In this document: positions 17,834 to 27,573 of the stretch, piece after piece | Layout: each line of letters begins with the position of its first letter | How positions within the stretch are numbered: the first letter of the stretch is position 1 | Assembly (NCBI RefSeq): GCF_004799035.1 | Contig: NZ_MWIO01000046.1 | Coordinates: 1-64,000, forward strand | Source of the DNA: Rhodanobacter lindaniclasticus | GTDB taxonomy: Bacteria > Pseudomonadota > Gammaproteobacteria > Xanthomonadales > Rhodanobacteraceae | Length of the DNA: 64,000 bases | Reading direction: 5' to 3' | The notes under the pieces: model-generated | What the model was told of the DNA's origin: nothing | The model's input: only the letters and a program-made list of their open reading frames with translations | Database searches by the model: none | Made by a program: the position numbers and the translations under genes

Positions 17834-19102
17834 ATGCCACTGATCGCCCTCGGGCTCAATCACCTCACCGCGCCGGTCAGCCTGCGCGAGCAGGTGGCGT
17901 TCGATGAGGACGCCGCCGGCGCGGCCCTGCGCGAACTGGCCCGCGAGCCGGGCATCGAGGAAGCGATGATCCTGTCCACCTGCAACCGTACCGAGCTGTA
18001 CGTGGGCGTGGCCGAAGGTGCGCAGGACATCCCGCAGGCGTGGTTGAACCGTCACCATCATCTGACCCCCGGCAAACTCGATGAGTTCCTTTATCGGCAC
18101 GAGGAACGCGACGCCGTGCGCCACGTGTTCCGGGTCGCCACCGGGCTGGATTCGATGGTGCTGGGCGAGCCGCAGATCCTGGGCCAGGTGAAGGACGCCT
18201 ACCAGCAGGCGCGTCTGGCGCATGCGCTGAAGGCGCCGATGGATCGCCTGCTGCAACACACCTTCGCGGTGGCCAAGCGGGTACGCACCGACACCCGCAT
18301 CGGCGCGCACACGGTGTCGGTGGCGTTCACCGCGGTGCGCCTGGCCGAGCAGGTGTTCACCGACCTGAAGCAGGCATGCGTGCTGCTGATCGGCGCCGGC
18401 GACACCATCGAGCTGGCCGCACGCCACCTGGCCGAGCACCGCGCCCGCCGCCTGATCGTGGCCAACCGCACGCTGGAGACGGCGCAGGACCTGGCCGGCC
18501 GCTACGGGGGTTATGCGGTGGCGCTGGCCGACCTGCCGCAGCATCTGGCCGAGGCGGACATCGTGATCTCCTCCACCGCGGCGCGACAGCCGGTCGTCAC
18601 CCGCGCGATGGTCGAGCAGGCAATGGCAAGCCGCCGGCGCAAGCCGATGTTCATGGTCGACATCGCGGTGCCGCGCGACATCGAGGAATCCGTGGCCGAG
18701 CTGCCGGACGTCTATCTCTACGGCATCGACGACCTGCGCCAGGTGATCGACGACAACCGCCGCTCGCGCGAAACGGCCGCCCGCGAGGCGGACGCCATCA
18801 TCGACCTGCAGGTCGACCGCTACATGGCCTGGCGCCGCGCGTTGACGACGAAGAACCCCGCGCTGGACATGCGCCAGCACGCCGAGACCTACCGCGACGA
18901 AGTGCTGGGCAAGGCGCGCGCGATGCTCGCCCACGGCAAGCCGCCCGAGGAGGCGCTGGCCTTCCTCGCCAACACGCTGACCAACAAGCTGCTGCACCAC
19001 CCCAGCGCACGCCTGCGCGAAGCGGCACTGAGCGGCGACCTCGACCTGCTGCATGCCGCGGGGCGGCTGTACGGGCTGGACGAGCAGGACGGGGATCTGT
19101 AG
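17834..19102 (+). CDS. hemA: glutamyl-tRNA reductase
   Basis: This 422-aa enzyme reduces glutamyl-tRNA(Glu) to glutamate-1-semialdehyde, the first step of C5-pathway heme synthesis. The N-terminal catalytic domain carries [13 protein letters not shown] and the nucleophile Cys in [28 protein letters not shown] follows, then the NADPH-binding domain with [16 protein letters not shown] and the C-terminal dimerisation helices. The TAG stop is the TAG of a GTAG palindrome. prfA follows 92 nt later, the standard hemA-prfA order. Confidence 0.98.
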   Translation: MPLIALGLNHLTAPVSLREQVAFDEDAAGAALRELAREPGIEEAMILSTCNRTELYVGVAEGAQDIPQAWLNRHHHLTPGKLDEFLYRHEERDAVRHVFRVATGLDSMVLGEPQILGQVKDAYQQARLAHALKAPMDRLLQHTFAVAKRVRTDTRIGAHTVSVAFTAVRLAEQVFTDLKQACVLLIGAGDTIELAARHLAEHRARRLIVANRTLETAQDLAGRYGGYAVALADLPQHLAEADIVISSTAARQPVVTRAMVEQAMASRRRKPMFMVDIAVPRDIEESVAELPDVYLYGIDDLRQVIDDNRRSRETAAREADAIIDLQVDRYMAWRRALTTKNPALDMRQHAETYRDEVLGKARAMLAHGKPPEEALAFLANTLTNKLLHHPSARLREAALSGDLDLLHAAGRLYGLDEQDGDL

Positions 19103-19172
19103 CAGCGCACCTTGTGCGCGAATGCTTTTCGCCGGATCCCAGACAGCCATCGCGCACAAGATGCGCTCCTAC
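19099..19172. repeat. GTAG-type paired palindrome, family 2, at the hemA stop
   Basis: GTAGCAGCGCACCTTGTGCGCG at 19099-19120 is mirrored by CGCGCACAAGATGCGCTCCTAC at 19151-19172. The hemA stop codon TAG (19100-19102) is the element's own GTAG head. It would form a long hairpin in the hemA-prfA message. Confidence 0.85.
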
Positions 19173-19194
19173 ACAGAAGCGAACACCGCCACGC

Positions 19195-20274
19195 ATGACC
19201 CCCTCGATCCGCCGCAAGCTCGAAGCGCTCGCCGAGCGTCACCAGGAAATCGGCCTGCTGCTGTCACAGCCCGAGGTGCTGGCCGACAACACCCGCTTCC
19301 GCGAGCTGTCGCAGGAATACGCCCAGCTGGAACCCGTCGCCGGTTCGCTGCGCGAGCACGAGCGTGCCGAGCATGAACTGGCCGAATCGCGCGCGATGCT
19401 GGACGACCCCGAACTGCGCGAGATGGCGGTCGACGACGTGGCGCGGCTGGAGCGGCGTCTGCAGGATCTCGATGGCGAGCTGCAACTGTTGCTGCTGCCG
19501 AAAGACCCGCGCGACGAGGCCAACCTGTATCTTGAAGTGCGCGCCGGCACCGGCGGCGACGAGGCGGCGATCTTCGCCGGCGACCTGCTGCGCATGTATC
19601 TGCGCTATGCCGAAAGCCGCCGCTGGCACGTGGAGATCCTCAGCGAACACGAAGGCGAACACGGTGGCTACAAGGAGGTCGTGGCGCGCATCGAGGGCAA
19701 GGGCGCGTATTCGCAACTGAAGTTCGAATCCGGCACGCACCGCGTGCAACGCGTGCCGGAAACCGAATCGCAGGGACGCATCCACACCTCGGCCGCGACG
19801 GTGGCGATCCTGCCCGAGCTGGACGACATCGACGACATCGAGATCAACCCGGCCGACCTGAAAGTGGACACCTTCCGCGCCTCCGGCGCCGGCGGCCAGC
19901 ACGTCAACAAGACCGACTCGGCGATCCGCATCACCCACCTGCCGACCGGCACCGTGGTGGAGTGCCAGGACGAACGCAGCCAGCACAAGAACCGCGCCCG
20001 CGCGATGAGCCTGCTGAAGGCGCGCCTGCTCGACGAGGCACAGGGCAAGCAGGCCGCCGCGCAGGCACAGGAACGGCGCCTGCAGGTGGGCTCCGGCGAC
20101 CGCAGCCAGCGCATCCGCACCTACAACTATCCGCAAGGCCGGATCACCGACCACCGCATCAACCTCACCCTGTACCGCCTGCCCGAGGTCATGCAGGGCG
20201 ACCTGGGCGAGCTGATCGATACGCTGACCCGCGAACACCAGGCCGATCAGTTGCAGGCGCTCAGCGGCGCCTGA
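19195..20274 (+). CDS. prfA: peptide chain release factor 1
   Basis: This 359-aa class I release factor recognises UAA/UAG stops. The catalytic motif [15 protein letters not shown] is intact, with the GGQ tripeptide that reaches the peptidyl-transferase centre. Other family segments are [39 protein letters not shown], and the C-terminal [20 protein letters not shown] 19195 starts [16 protein letters not shown]. The region before it carries the hemA-end palindrome. Confidence 0.98.
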   Translation: MTPSIRRKLEALAERHQEIGLLLSQPEVLADNTRFRELSQEYAQLEPVAGSLREHERAEHELAESRAMLDDPELREMAVDDVARLERRLQDLDGELQLLLLPKDPRDEANLYLEVRAGTGGDEAAIFAGDLLRMYLRYAESRRWHVEILSEHEGEHGGYKEVVARIEGKGAYSQLKFESGTHRVQRVPETESQGRIHTSAATVAILPELDDIDDIEINPADLKVDTFRASGAGGQHVNKTDSAIRITHLPTGTVVECQDERSQHKNRARAMSLLKARLLDEAQGKQAAAQAQERRLQVGSGDRSQRIRTYNYPQGRITDHRINLTLYRLPEVMQGDLGELIDTLTREHQADQLQALSGA

Positions 20275-20324
20275 GTCCTTCGGCCGGGACTCGGGATTCG
20301 GAAAACAAAAATCGCCCGGGCAGG

Positions 20325-20591
20325 CTAGGCGGTGCGGAAGCCGCGCAGCACCTGGTCGGGCAGATCCTCGCGGGCGACGGCCGTGACGCGGGCAGCCGGC
20401 GGGCCTTGCTGCAGCCACTGCGCCAGCGCTTCCAGCGCGTCGTCGCTCCCACCAGCAAGCACCTCGACGCGGCCGTCATCCAGGTTCCTCGCGTAACCGG
20501 CGACGCCCAGCACCAGCGCCTGTTCGCGGGTGCTGGCGCGAAAGAACACGCCCTGCACCCGACCCTCGACGAGAAACCGTGCCGTCGGCAT
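20325..20591 (-). CDS. acyP: acylphosphatase
   Basis: This 88-aa enzyme hydrolyses carboxyl-phosphate bonds. The signature EGRVQGVFFRASTREQA holds the phosphate-binding loop and catalytic Arg, and GYARNLDDGRVEVLAGG holds the catalytic Asn. It is converging on prfA and begins inside the TGATG junction with the thioredoxin-like gene, so the two are coupled. Confidence 0.95.
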   Translation of the reverse strand: MPTARFLVEGRVQGVFFRASTREQALVLGVAGYARNLDDGRVEVLAGGSDDALEALAQWLQQGPPAARVTAVAREDLPDQVLRGFRTA

Positions 20592-21064
20592 CAGTCGGCC
20601 CCGATCCACTGCTTGAGCAAGGCCTCCGTCACCGGCCCCAGCTTCTGCTGCGCCACCCTGCCCTGCGGGTCGATCAGGTAGGTCATCGGAAGGCCGCGCG
20701 GTGCGTCGAAATCCTTCAACGGCTTGTCCACCGTGACCTGGGCGATCGGATAGACCACCGGGTGTTTGGCCAGGAACGCCTTGATGTCGGCCGGCTCGCT
20801 GTCCTCGTAGGCCAGTCCGATCGCGCGCACGTTCTTGTGCGCGGCGACGAAGCGCGAGATGTCCGGCATCTCCTTGATGCACGGCACGCACCAGGTCGCC
20901 CAGTAGTTGACGATGACCCAATGCCCGCGCTGCGCGGCCAGGTCGAAGCTCTTGCCGTCGAGCGTGCCGACCTTGAGCGTCGGCTGCTCCGGCATCGCGG
21001 CATGCAGCGGGGCGACGAAGGCCAGCGCCAGGGCGACGGCGGCGAAGCGATTCAACAACATCAT
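20591..21064 (-). CDS. TlpA/ResA-like periplasmic thiol-disulfide oxidoreductase
   Basis: This 157-aa thioredoxin-fold protein has a cleavable signal (NRFAAVALALAFVAPLHAA) and the redox site YWATWCVPCIKEMPD, a WCxxC motif. The cis-Pro segment is GLPMTYLIDPQGRV. It should act on periplasmic disulfides or cytochrome maturation, but no cytochrome genes are near. It overlaps yihY upstream (ATGA) and acyP downstream. A second ATG one codon later is equally possible. Confidence 0.92.
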   Translation of the reverse strand: MMLLNRFAAVALALAFVAPLHAAMPEQPTLKVGTLDGKSFDLAAQRGHWVIVNYWATWCVPCIKEMPDISRFVAAHKNVRAIGLAYEDSEPADIKAFLAKHPVVYPIAQVTVDKPLKDFDAPRGLPMTYLIDPQGRVAQQKLGPVTEALLKQWIGAD

Positions 21065-22338
21065 GCGGGGAGTTCCTCGGTATCGGCGGCGGGGTCCGCA
21101 GCCGGGGGATAGATCTGATCGAGCCGGGTGCCCAGCTTCGAGTGCAACGCGGCGGCCACCTCGTCGAGCAGCACCAACAGTTCCGTCGGCAGCACCACGT
21201 TCATCGCCGCGGCTTCCTCGCGCGGTTGCAGCGGCAGTCGGTGATGAGTGCAACGATACAGCCGCAGCAGGTCGGTGCTGTCCAGGCTGCGGCTGAGCAG
21301 CCAGCCGCCCGCCTCGCCGCGCTGGATCAGGTCGGCGTCCTGCAGGTCGTCGAAATAGCCGGCGATCGCGCCCGCGCTGAGGCCCGGCGCGCACAGCCGC
21401 ACCTCGGCCACGTCCACGCTTGCACCCTTGCGCTGCGCGTCGACGAACAGCCCCAGCACCACCAGCAAGCCGAGGAACTCGGCGCCCGCCGGCAGGGTCT
21501 CGGCGGGCGGGACGTACTCGTAGGCGGAGATCGACGCCGCCACCGAGGCGGCCAGGATCACGATCACCCACGACAGGTAGATCCACAGCAGGAAAATCGG
21601 AATCGTCGCCAGCACGCCGTAGATCTGCTGGTAGGTCTGCGCATGCCCCACGAACTGGCCGAAGCCCCAGCGCGCGATCTCGAACAGCACCGCACCCAGC
21701 AGCGCACCGATCGCCGCGTCGCGACGCGATACGCGGGTGTTGGGAATCACCGCATACATCAGCCACAGCGTGCAGAACGTCACCAGGAACGGCAGCGTCG
21801 CCAGCAGGCTGGCGCCGATCGTGTGGATCTGGCCCGCCGCCACGCTGAGCAACGGCATCGCGGTGACGTACGAGGTGGTGGCGATGCCGCCGCCGACCAG
21901 GATCGGCCCCAGTGTCAGCGCCGCCCAGTACAGCAGCAGGCGCGAACTCCAGCGGCGCGCCTGGTGCACGCGCCAGATGCGGTTGAGCCGGTCCTCGATG
22001 CTGATCATCATCGACAGCGCACTGAACAGCATCACCAGGATGCTGACGCCGGTGAGGCCCTTGGCGTTGTCGGCGAAACTCTGCAGCGCCGCCTGCACCT
22101 TCTCGCCGGCGGTCGGTACGAAGTTGTTGAAGACGAAACTGATCAGCGTGTCGCGCGCGCCGGCAAACACCGGAAACACCGCGAACATCGCCAGCACCGC
22201 CACCGTCAGCGGCACCAGCGACACCAGCGTGGTGTAGGACAGCGCGCCGGCCGTCTCGAAGCACTTGTCGTCGATGAAGCGCTGCCACACGAAGCGGCGG
22301 AAATAGCGCATGCGATCAGGATCGAAGCGGCGGTCCAT
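21061..22338 (-). CDS. YihY/BrkB-family inner-membrane protein with C-terminal extension
   Basis: This 425-aa protein has the six-helix YihY/UPF0761 core (to about residue 290) with ETAGALSYTTLVSLVPLTV, SALSMMISIEDRLNRIW, and a final hairpin PIFLLWIYLSWVIVILAASVA. The remaining 135 residues form a soluble domain with a winged-helix-like GYFDDLQDADLIQRGEAGGW segment, absent from the shorter E. coli form. Function is not established; older ribonuclease BN labels for this family are wrong. It leads a three-gene overlapping unit with tlpA-like and acyP. Confidence 0.9.
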   Translation of the reverse strand: MDRRFDPDRMRYFRRFVWQRFIDDKCFETAGALSYTTLVSLVPLTVAVLAMFAVFPVFAGARDTLISFVFNNFVPTAGEKVQAALQSFADNAKGLTGVSILVMLFSALSMMISIEDRLNRIWRVHQARRWSSRLLLYWAALTLGPILVGGGIATTSYVTAMPLLSVAAGQIHTIGASLLATLPFLVTFCTLWLMYAVIPNTRVSRRDAAIGALLGAVLFEIARWGFGQFVGHAQTYQQIYGVLATIPIFLLWIYLSWVIVILAASVAASISAYEYVPPAETLPAGAEFLGLLVVLGLFVDAQRKGASVDVAEVRLCAPGLSAGAIAGYFDDLQDADLIQRGEAGGWLLSRSLDSTDLLRLYRCTHHRLPLQPREEAAAMNVVLPTELLVLLDEVAAALHSKLGTRLDQIYPPAADPAADTEELPA

Positions 22339-22403
22339 CGGTATCCTCGGGCGGCCGTGGCAACATGCCGGGCCAATCGTCGTCGTGTCGGCCGGTACAC
22401 TAG

Positions 22404-23404
<1,001 letters not shown>

Positions 23405-23407
23405 GCG

Positions 23408-24103
23408 TCACGTGCGCCGGATCACCCGCACCACCGATTCGCGGTAGTCGACGAAGCCCATGCGCCGATACAACGCGCGGGCTCCTTCGTTGGCGCGCAT
23501 CACGTGCAGGAACGGCATTTCACCGCGCAGCAGCTGGCGCCGGATCAGCTTGGCGGTGAGCCGGCGGGCCAGTCCGCGGCCCTGTGCATCGGGATGGGTG
23601 CAGATGCCGCTCACCTCGCGCCAGCCACCGGCGAAGGCGCGCTCGCCGGCCATGGCGATCAATCGCGTGCCGTCGAACAGGCCGAAGTAATCGCCCAGCT
23701 CCAGCGTGCGCGGGCCGAACGGGCCGGGCTTGGTCAACACCGCCAGTGCCATCGCCTGCTCCGCATGCCGCGGCTCCAGCGGCAACGCCTCCGGCGCATC
23801 GTCCCGCGCCGGCAGTTCGCCCGCCCAGCGCATCTTGAACATGGTCGATTCCAGTTCGATGCTCCAACCGACCGGAGCCGGCCCCGACCAGCCATCGGTA
23901 TAGAACGATTCGCCCGACGCGCAGAACGGCAGCAGTTCGCCGAACGCCGGCTCCGCCGGATCGGCAAAACCGAGGATCGGCGAAAACCCCGGCGCGAACC
24001 GCCGCGCACCGCCCGCACCCTGGGCAAAACCCGCCTGCGGGCCGCTCAGCGCATGCCAGAAGATGTTGTCGAGAAGGGCCGGCACCGGCGGCTGCGCGGC
24101 CAT
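23408..24103 (-). CDS. GNAT-family N-acetyltransferase (FR47-like)
   Basis: In this 231-aa protein the C-terminal half is a clear acetyl-CoA-binding GNAT fold: SGICTHPDAQGRGLARRLTA carries the Q/R-x-x-G-x-G/A loop, then FLHVMRANEGARALYRRMGF. The N-terminal half is not a second recognisable GNAT loop and probably forms the substrate side. It starts at the TGATG junction with another GNAT gene, so two acetyltransferases are coupled. Substrate is unknown. Confidence 0.88.
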   Translation of the reverse strand: MAAQPPVPALLDNIFWHALSGPQAGFAQGAGGARRFAPGFSPILGFADPAEPAFGELLPFCASGESFYTDGWSGPAPVGWSIELESTMFKMRWAGELPARDDAPEALPLEPRHAEQAMALAVLTKPGPFGPRTLELGDYFGLFDGTRLIAMAGERAFAGGWREVSGICTHPDAQGRGLARRLTAKLIRRQLLRGEMPFLHVMRANEGARALYRRMGFVDYRESVVRVIRRT

Positions 24104-24558
24104 CACAAATCGCGACTCATGAACACGCTGTACGGATCGGCGACGTAATCCGCAAACGGCTCGCAGTGGACGAAACCGAAGCCGGCATACAGGCGATGGG
24201 CGGGCGCGAACGCCGCGGCTGATCCGGTTTCCAGACAGAGTCGACGGCAGCCCCGCCGCCGCGCCTCGTCGATGATGTGCCGCAGCAGTGCCGCGGCGAC
24301 GCCCTTGCGCAGATGGCGCGCAGCGGTGCGCATCGACTTGACCTCCGCCTGCTGCGCATCGAGCTGCTTCAGCGCACCGCAACCCAGCAGTTCGCCATCC
24401 TGCCACGCCGTCCAGAAGCTGACTTCCGGCCGGCGCAAGGCGTCGATGTCGAGCGCGTGGATGCTCTCCGGCGGCGAGTGCAGCGCCACGCCCTGCAGGT
24501 GCTCGCGCAGCAGATCGATGACGGCAGGCGCGGTGAGATCGTCGGGCCGGATGTCCAT
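24103..24558 (-). CDS. GNAT-family N-acetyltransferase (YafP/ElaA-like small type)
   Basis: In this 151-aa GNAT the beta-4/alpha-3 region VKSMRTAARHLRKGVAAALL gives the acetyl-CoA loop, and LCLETGSAAAFAPAHRLYAG is the following strand-helix with the Tyr general acid position. Start 24558 (MDIRPDD) is used; longer upstream reading adds only low-quality sequence. It overlaps the next acetyltransferase by 1 nt and diverges from the acyl-CoA dehydrogenase gene. Substrate is unknown. Confidence 0.88.
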   Translation of the reverse strand: MDIRPDDLTAPAVIDLLREHLQGVALHSPPESIHALDIDALRRPEVSFWTAWQDGELLGCGALKQLDAQQAEVKSMRTAARHLRKGVAAALLRHIIDEARRRGCRRLCLETGSAAAFAPAHRLYAGFGFVHCEPFADYVADPYSVFMSRDL

Positions 24559-24655
24559 GCGCGCGGATGGTAGCGCAGCCACGCCCGCGACCGAGATTGC
24601 GACCTGGTCGCTGCGCCTATACTCGAATTCCCCGCTTCGCCTTGCCGAGAATGCC

Positions 24656-26296
24656 ATGGCCTTTCTGCAGGAAGCCCCGCAACTCGCCCACCCCTATCGC
24701 GGTGACCGCCTGCTGCTGGCGCTGCTCGATCGCGTGCTTCCCGCCGAACGGCGCGCCGCACTCGATGCCGACCTCGACGCCTTGGGCGATTACGCACTGA
24801 TGGCGTGGCAACGCACCTGCACCACCACGCGGCGCAAGCCGGTGCTGACGCGCTGGGGTGCCTGGGGCCAGCGCGTCGACCGCATCGAGCTGACCACGGC
24901 GTGGCAGGAAGGTCCGCGGCTGACCACCGCACATGCGGTGCTCGCCGCCGGCCACGCGGACAGCGAGCATGCGCGGCTGGAGGAATTCGCCCGCGTCTAC
25001 CTGTACCACCTGGCCAGCGAGTTCTACACCTGCCCGCTGGCGATGACCGACGGCGCCGCCACCGCGATCAAGGCCTCGGGCAACCGCGAGTTGATCGCAC
25101 GCGTGCTGCCGCATTTCCTCAGCCGCGACCCGGCCACCTTCTGGCTCAGCGGCCAGTGGATGACGGAGACCATCGGCGGCTCCGACGTGGGCAACACCGA
25201 GACGATCGCACGGCAGGATGCGAATGGCCAATGGCGCCTGTACGGGCGCAAGTGGTTCAGCTCGGCAGTGGTCGGCGAGGCGGCGCTGGCGCTGGCGCGC
25301 CCGGAAGGCGCCGGCGGCGGTACCGGCGCGCTGGCGCTGTTCTACGTCGAGACGATGGACGGCGAGCGGCGCAAGAGCGAACTGGTCATCGACCGGCTCA
25401 AGGACAAGCTGGGCACGCAGGAACTGCCCACCGCGGAAATCCATCTCGACGGCCTGCCCGCCTGGCCGCTGGGCGAACTGGCCCACGGCGTGCGCCAGGT
25501 GGCGCCGATGCTCAACGTCACGCGCAGCTGGAACGCGATCTGCGCGGTGGCCAGCATGGCGCGGGCGATCAGCCTGGCGCGGGATTTCGCCGCCCGCCGG
25601 CAGGCGTTTGGCCGCCCCTTGATCGAGCAGCCGCTGCACGCGCAGACGCTGGCCAACATGCAGGCGGATTTCGAGGCCGCGTTCGCACTGGCATTCGAAG
25701 TCGCCCATCTGCTTGGCCGCGCGGAACACGGTGCTGCCAGCGCGGAGGAAGCCGCCGTGCTGCGCCTGCTCACGCCGCTGGCCAAGCTGTGGACAGGCAA
25801 GCTGGCGGTGAAGATCTGCTCGGAAACGCTGGAATGTTTCGGCGGCGCCGGCTACATCGAGGACACTGGCTTGCCGCAACTGCTGCGCGACGCGCAGGTC
25901 TACGCGATCTGGGAAGGCACCACGAATGTCCTTTCGCTGGACAGCCTGCGCGCACTGGCCGGCGACAGCCTCGGCGCGTTGCGCCACGCCATCGGCCGCT
26001 GGCTGGACGGCAACGACGACATGCACGCGGCCAGCGCGATCCGGCAGACGCTGGATGCGGCGGCGCGCTGGCTAGACCAGCACGCGGCAACGCGTGACAC
26101 GCTGGAGGCCGGCGCGCGCGGCCTGGCCTTCACCCTGGCACGTTGCGCCGCCGCCGCGCTGCTGGCGCGGCAGGCGAGCTGGTCGAGCCAGCGCGGCGAC
26201 CCGCGCCCCGCCGCGGCACTGCACCGCTTCGTCGGCCGCGGCCTCGACCGGCTGGTGACGCCCGATGCCGGCAACACCGCGTCGCTGCTGAGCTAA
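24656..26296 (+). CDS. acyl-CoA dehydrogenase family protein, AidB-like
   Basis: This 546-aa flavoprotein has the ACAD core preceded by an AidB-like N-terminal segment and followed by a long helical C-terminus, matching AidB in length (about 540). Visible marks are SGQWMTETIGGSDVGNTETI (FAD-binding strand), NVTRSWNAICAVASMARAI, RRQAFGRPLIEQPLH, and ECFGGAGYIEDTGLPQLLRD followed by YAIWEGTTNVLSLD. AidB in E. coli belongs to the alkylation response, but no ada or alk genes are near, so the role is open. ATG 24656 gives MAFLQEAPQL. Confidence 0.9.
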   Translation: MAFLQEAPQLAHPYRGDRLLLALLDRVLPAERRAALDADLDALGDYALMAWQRTCTTTRRKPVLTRWGAWGQRVDRIELTTAWQEGPRLTTAHAVLAAGHADSEHARLEEFARVYLYHLASEFYTCPLAMTDGAATAIKASGNRELIARVLPHFLSRDPATFWLSGQWMTETIGGSDVGNTETIARQDANGQWRLYGRKWFSSAVVGEAALALARPEGAGGGTGALALFYVETMDGERRKSELVIDRLKDKLGTQELPTAEIHLDGLPAWPLGELAHGVRQVAPMLNVTRSWNAICAVASMARAISLARDFAARRQAFGRPLIEQPLHAQTLANMQADFEAAFALAFEVAHLLGRAEHGAASAEEAAVLRLLTPLAKLWTGKLAVKICSETLECFGGAGYIEDTGLPQLLRDAQVYAIWEGTTNVLSLDSLRALAGDSLGALRHAIGRWLDGNDDMHAASAIRQTLDAAARWLDQHAATRDTLEAGARGLAFTLARCAAAALLARQASWSSQRGDPRPAAALHRFVGRGLDRLVTPDAGNTASLLS

Positions 26297-26299
26297 CGC

Positions 26300-26341
26300 G
26301 TAGGGCGGGCACTGTCCGCCCTGCGCCCGGTGCGCTCCTAC
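26300..26341. repeat. hybrid GTAG palindrome (family 1 head, family 2 tail)
   Basis: GTAGGGCGGGCACTGTCCGCCC at 26300-26321 is a family-1 head, while GGTGCGCTCCTAC ending at 26341 is a family-2 tail. The copy therefore looks recombined or decayed. It sits between the acyl-CoA dehydrogenase and the asparaginase-like gene. Confidence 0.7.
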
Positions 26342-26399
26342 AGGCACGCGGCATCTACGCGGGCTAAAATGCCGCGATCCCCTCCATGGCCCCTCCGAC

Positions 26400-26894
26400 A
26401 TGCAGCACCTGACCATCGTCACCACCGGCGGCACCATCGACAAGGTCTATTTCGACGACAAGTCGGATTACAAGATCGGCTCGCCGCAGATCGGCGAGAT
26501 CCTGGGCCATCTCGGCGTGGCGTTCGAGTTCGACGTGATCCCGATCCTGCGCAAGGACAGCCTGCACATCACCGACGAGGATCGCGCGCTGATCCGCTCC
26601 ACCATCGAGGCGCAACCGCACCGCCACGTGCTGGTCACCCACGGCACCGACACCATGGTGGAAACCGCGCGCGAGCTGGCGCAGGTCAAGGGCAAGGTGA
26701 TCGTGCTCACCGGCGCGCTGAATCCGGCACGGTTCCAGGGCTCCGACGCGGTGTTCAACGTCGGGTGCGCGGTGGCCGCCGTGCAGACCCTGCCGGACGG
26801 CGTCTACATCACCATGAACGGCCGCGTGTGGGACCCGGCCAAGGTGCGCAAGAACCGCGCGGAAAACCGCTTCGAGGAAGCGAAGCCGTCCTGA
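26400..26894 (+). CDS. asparaginase-domain protein, N-terminal domain only
   Basis: This 164-aa protein carries both asparaginase active-site motifs, TIVTTGGTIDKV near the N-terminus and VLVTHGTDTMVETA in the middle. It ends after about one domain, whereas type I and II asparaginases have about 330 residues in two domains. The reading frame looks intact, with NGRVWDPAKVRKNRAENRFE as a natural C-terminus. This is therefore a compact family and not a truncation by mutation. It may hydrolyse an amide, but activity of the half-size form is not shown. Confidence 0.87.
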   Translation: MQHLTIVTTGGTIDKVYFDDKSDYKIGSPQIGEILGHLGVAFEFDVIPILRKDSLHITDEDRALIRSTIEAQPHRHVLVTHGTDTMVETARELAQVKGKVIVLTGALNPARFQGSDAVFNVGCAVAAVQTLPDGVYITMNGRVWDPAKVRKNRAENRFEEAKPS

Positions 26895-27042
26895 CCGGCC
26901 CCCGCCCCGTTCGCCCCCCCTGCACGCGGCCGACGACGGGTCCGCAAGCCGGCCGGTTTGGCCCGCCAGTGGGGCAGCCATCACGATCGCGGCCCCCGCG
27001 GCTGGCTATAGTGCCCACAGGATGGGGAAATCCGGGGTTTCC

Positions 27043-27573
27043 ATGAGCGACAGCACGCCAATACCGTTTCGTCGTTCCGGCGAACGATCTTCGGGGCCGC
27101 AGGGCACCCGTTTCTTCTCGACGGAGGCCTTGCGGCAATACGCCAGCGACGCCGCCGACGGGGTGGATGGCACCGTCAGCGCGCACGCGCCGGTGCTGGA
27201 GGGCAGCAGCCCCGGCATCGAGGGCCGCCGCTTCGTCATCCGGCCGGGGCGGCAGGCAATCGGCCGCCGGCTCGACAACGACATCGTCGTCGACGACATG
27301 AGCGTCTCCGGCTGCCATGCGTGGATCACCCACCAGCATGACCGCTGCGTCATCATGAACACGCTCTCCACCAACGGCACCTTCGTCAACGACAAGCGCA
27401 TCCACGAAGTGGCCTTGTGTCATGGCGATCACATCCGGCTCGGCCAGGCCGAGTTCGTGTTCCTGACCCGCGAGCACGACCAGCCGAAACGCGCGCCCTG
27501 GCGCCGGATCGGCGCTGCCGTCGTGCTGCTGGCAGCCGGTGCCGTCATCTGGTGGTGGCTGCGGTCGCCGTGA
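27043..27573 (+). CDS. FHA-domain protein with C-terminal membrane anchor
   Basis: This 176-aa protein has an FHA domain at about 60-145: IGRRLDNDIVVDDMSVSGCH gives the phosphothreonine-binding Arg and the Ser-x-x-His segment, and NTLSTNGTFVNDKRI the conserved Asn-Gly turn. A TM helix (AAVVLLAAGAVIWWWL) closes it as a tail anchor. The stop overlaps the GTG start of a serine/threonine kinase (GTGA), so it probably binds kinase-phosphorylated partners. ATG 27043 is chosen over ATG 27022, which is spaced worse. Confidence 0.9.
   Translation: MSDSTPIPFRRSGERSSGPQGTRFFSTEALRQYASDAADGVDGTVSAHAPVLEGSSPGIEGRRFVIRPGRQAIGRRLDNDIVVDDMSVSGCHAWITHQHDRCVIMNTLSTNGTFVNDKRIHEVALCHGDHIRLGQAEFVFLTREHDQPKRAPWRRIGAAVVLLAAGAVIWWWLRSP

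Noticed and set aside
20277-20330. Possible terminator between prfA and acyP
   Set aside because: GCCCGGGC next to a T-run on the minus strand has no room for a loop and lies partly within coding context, so it is too weak to call.
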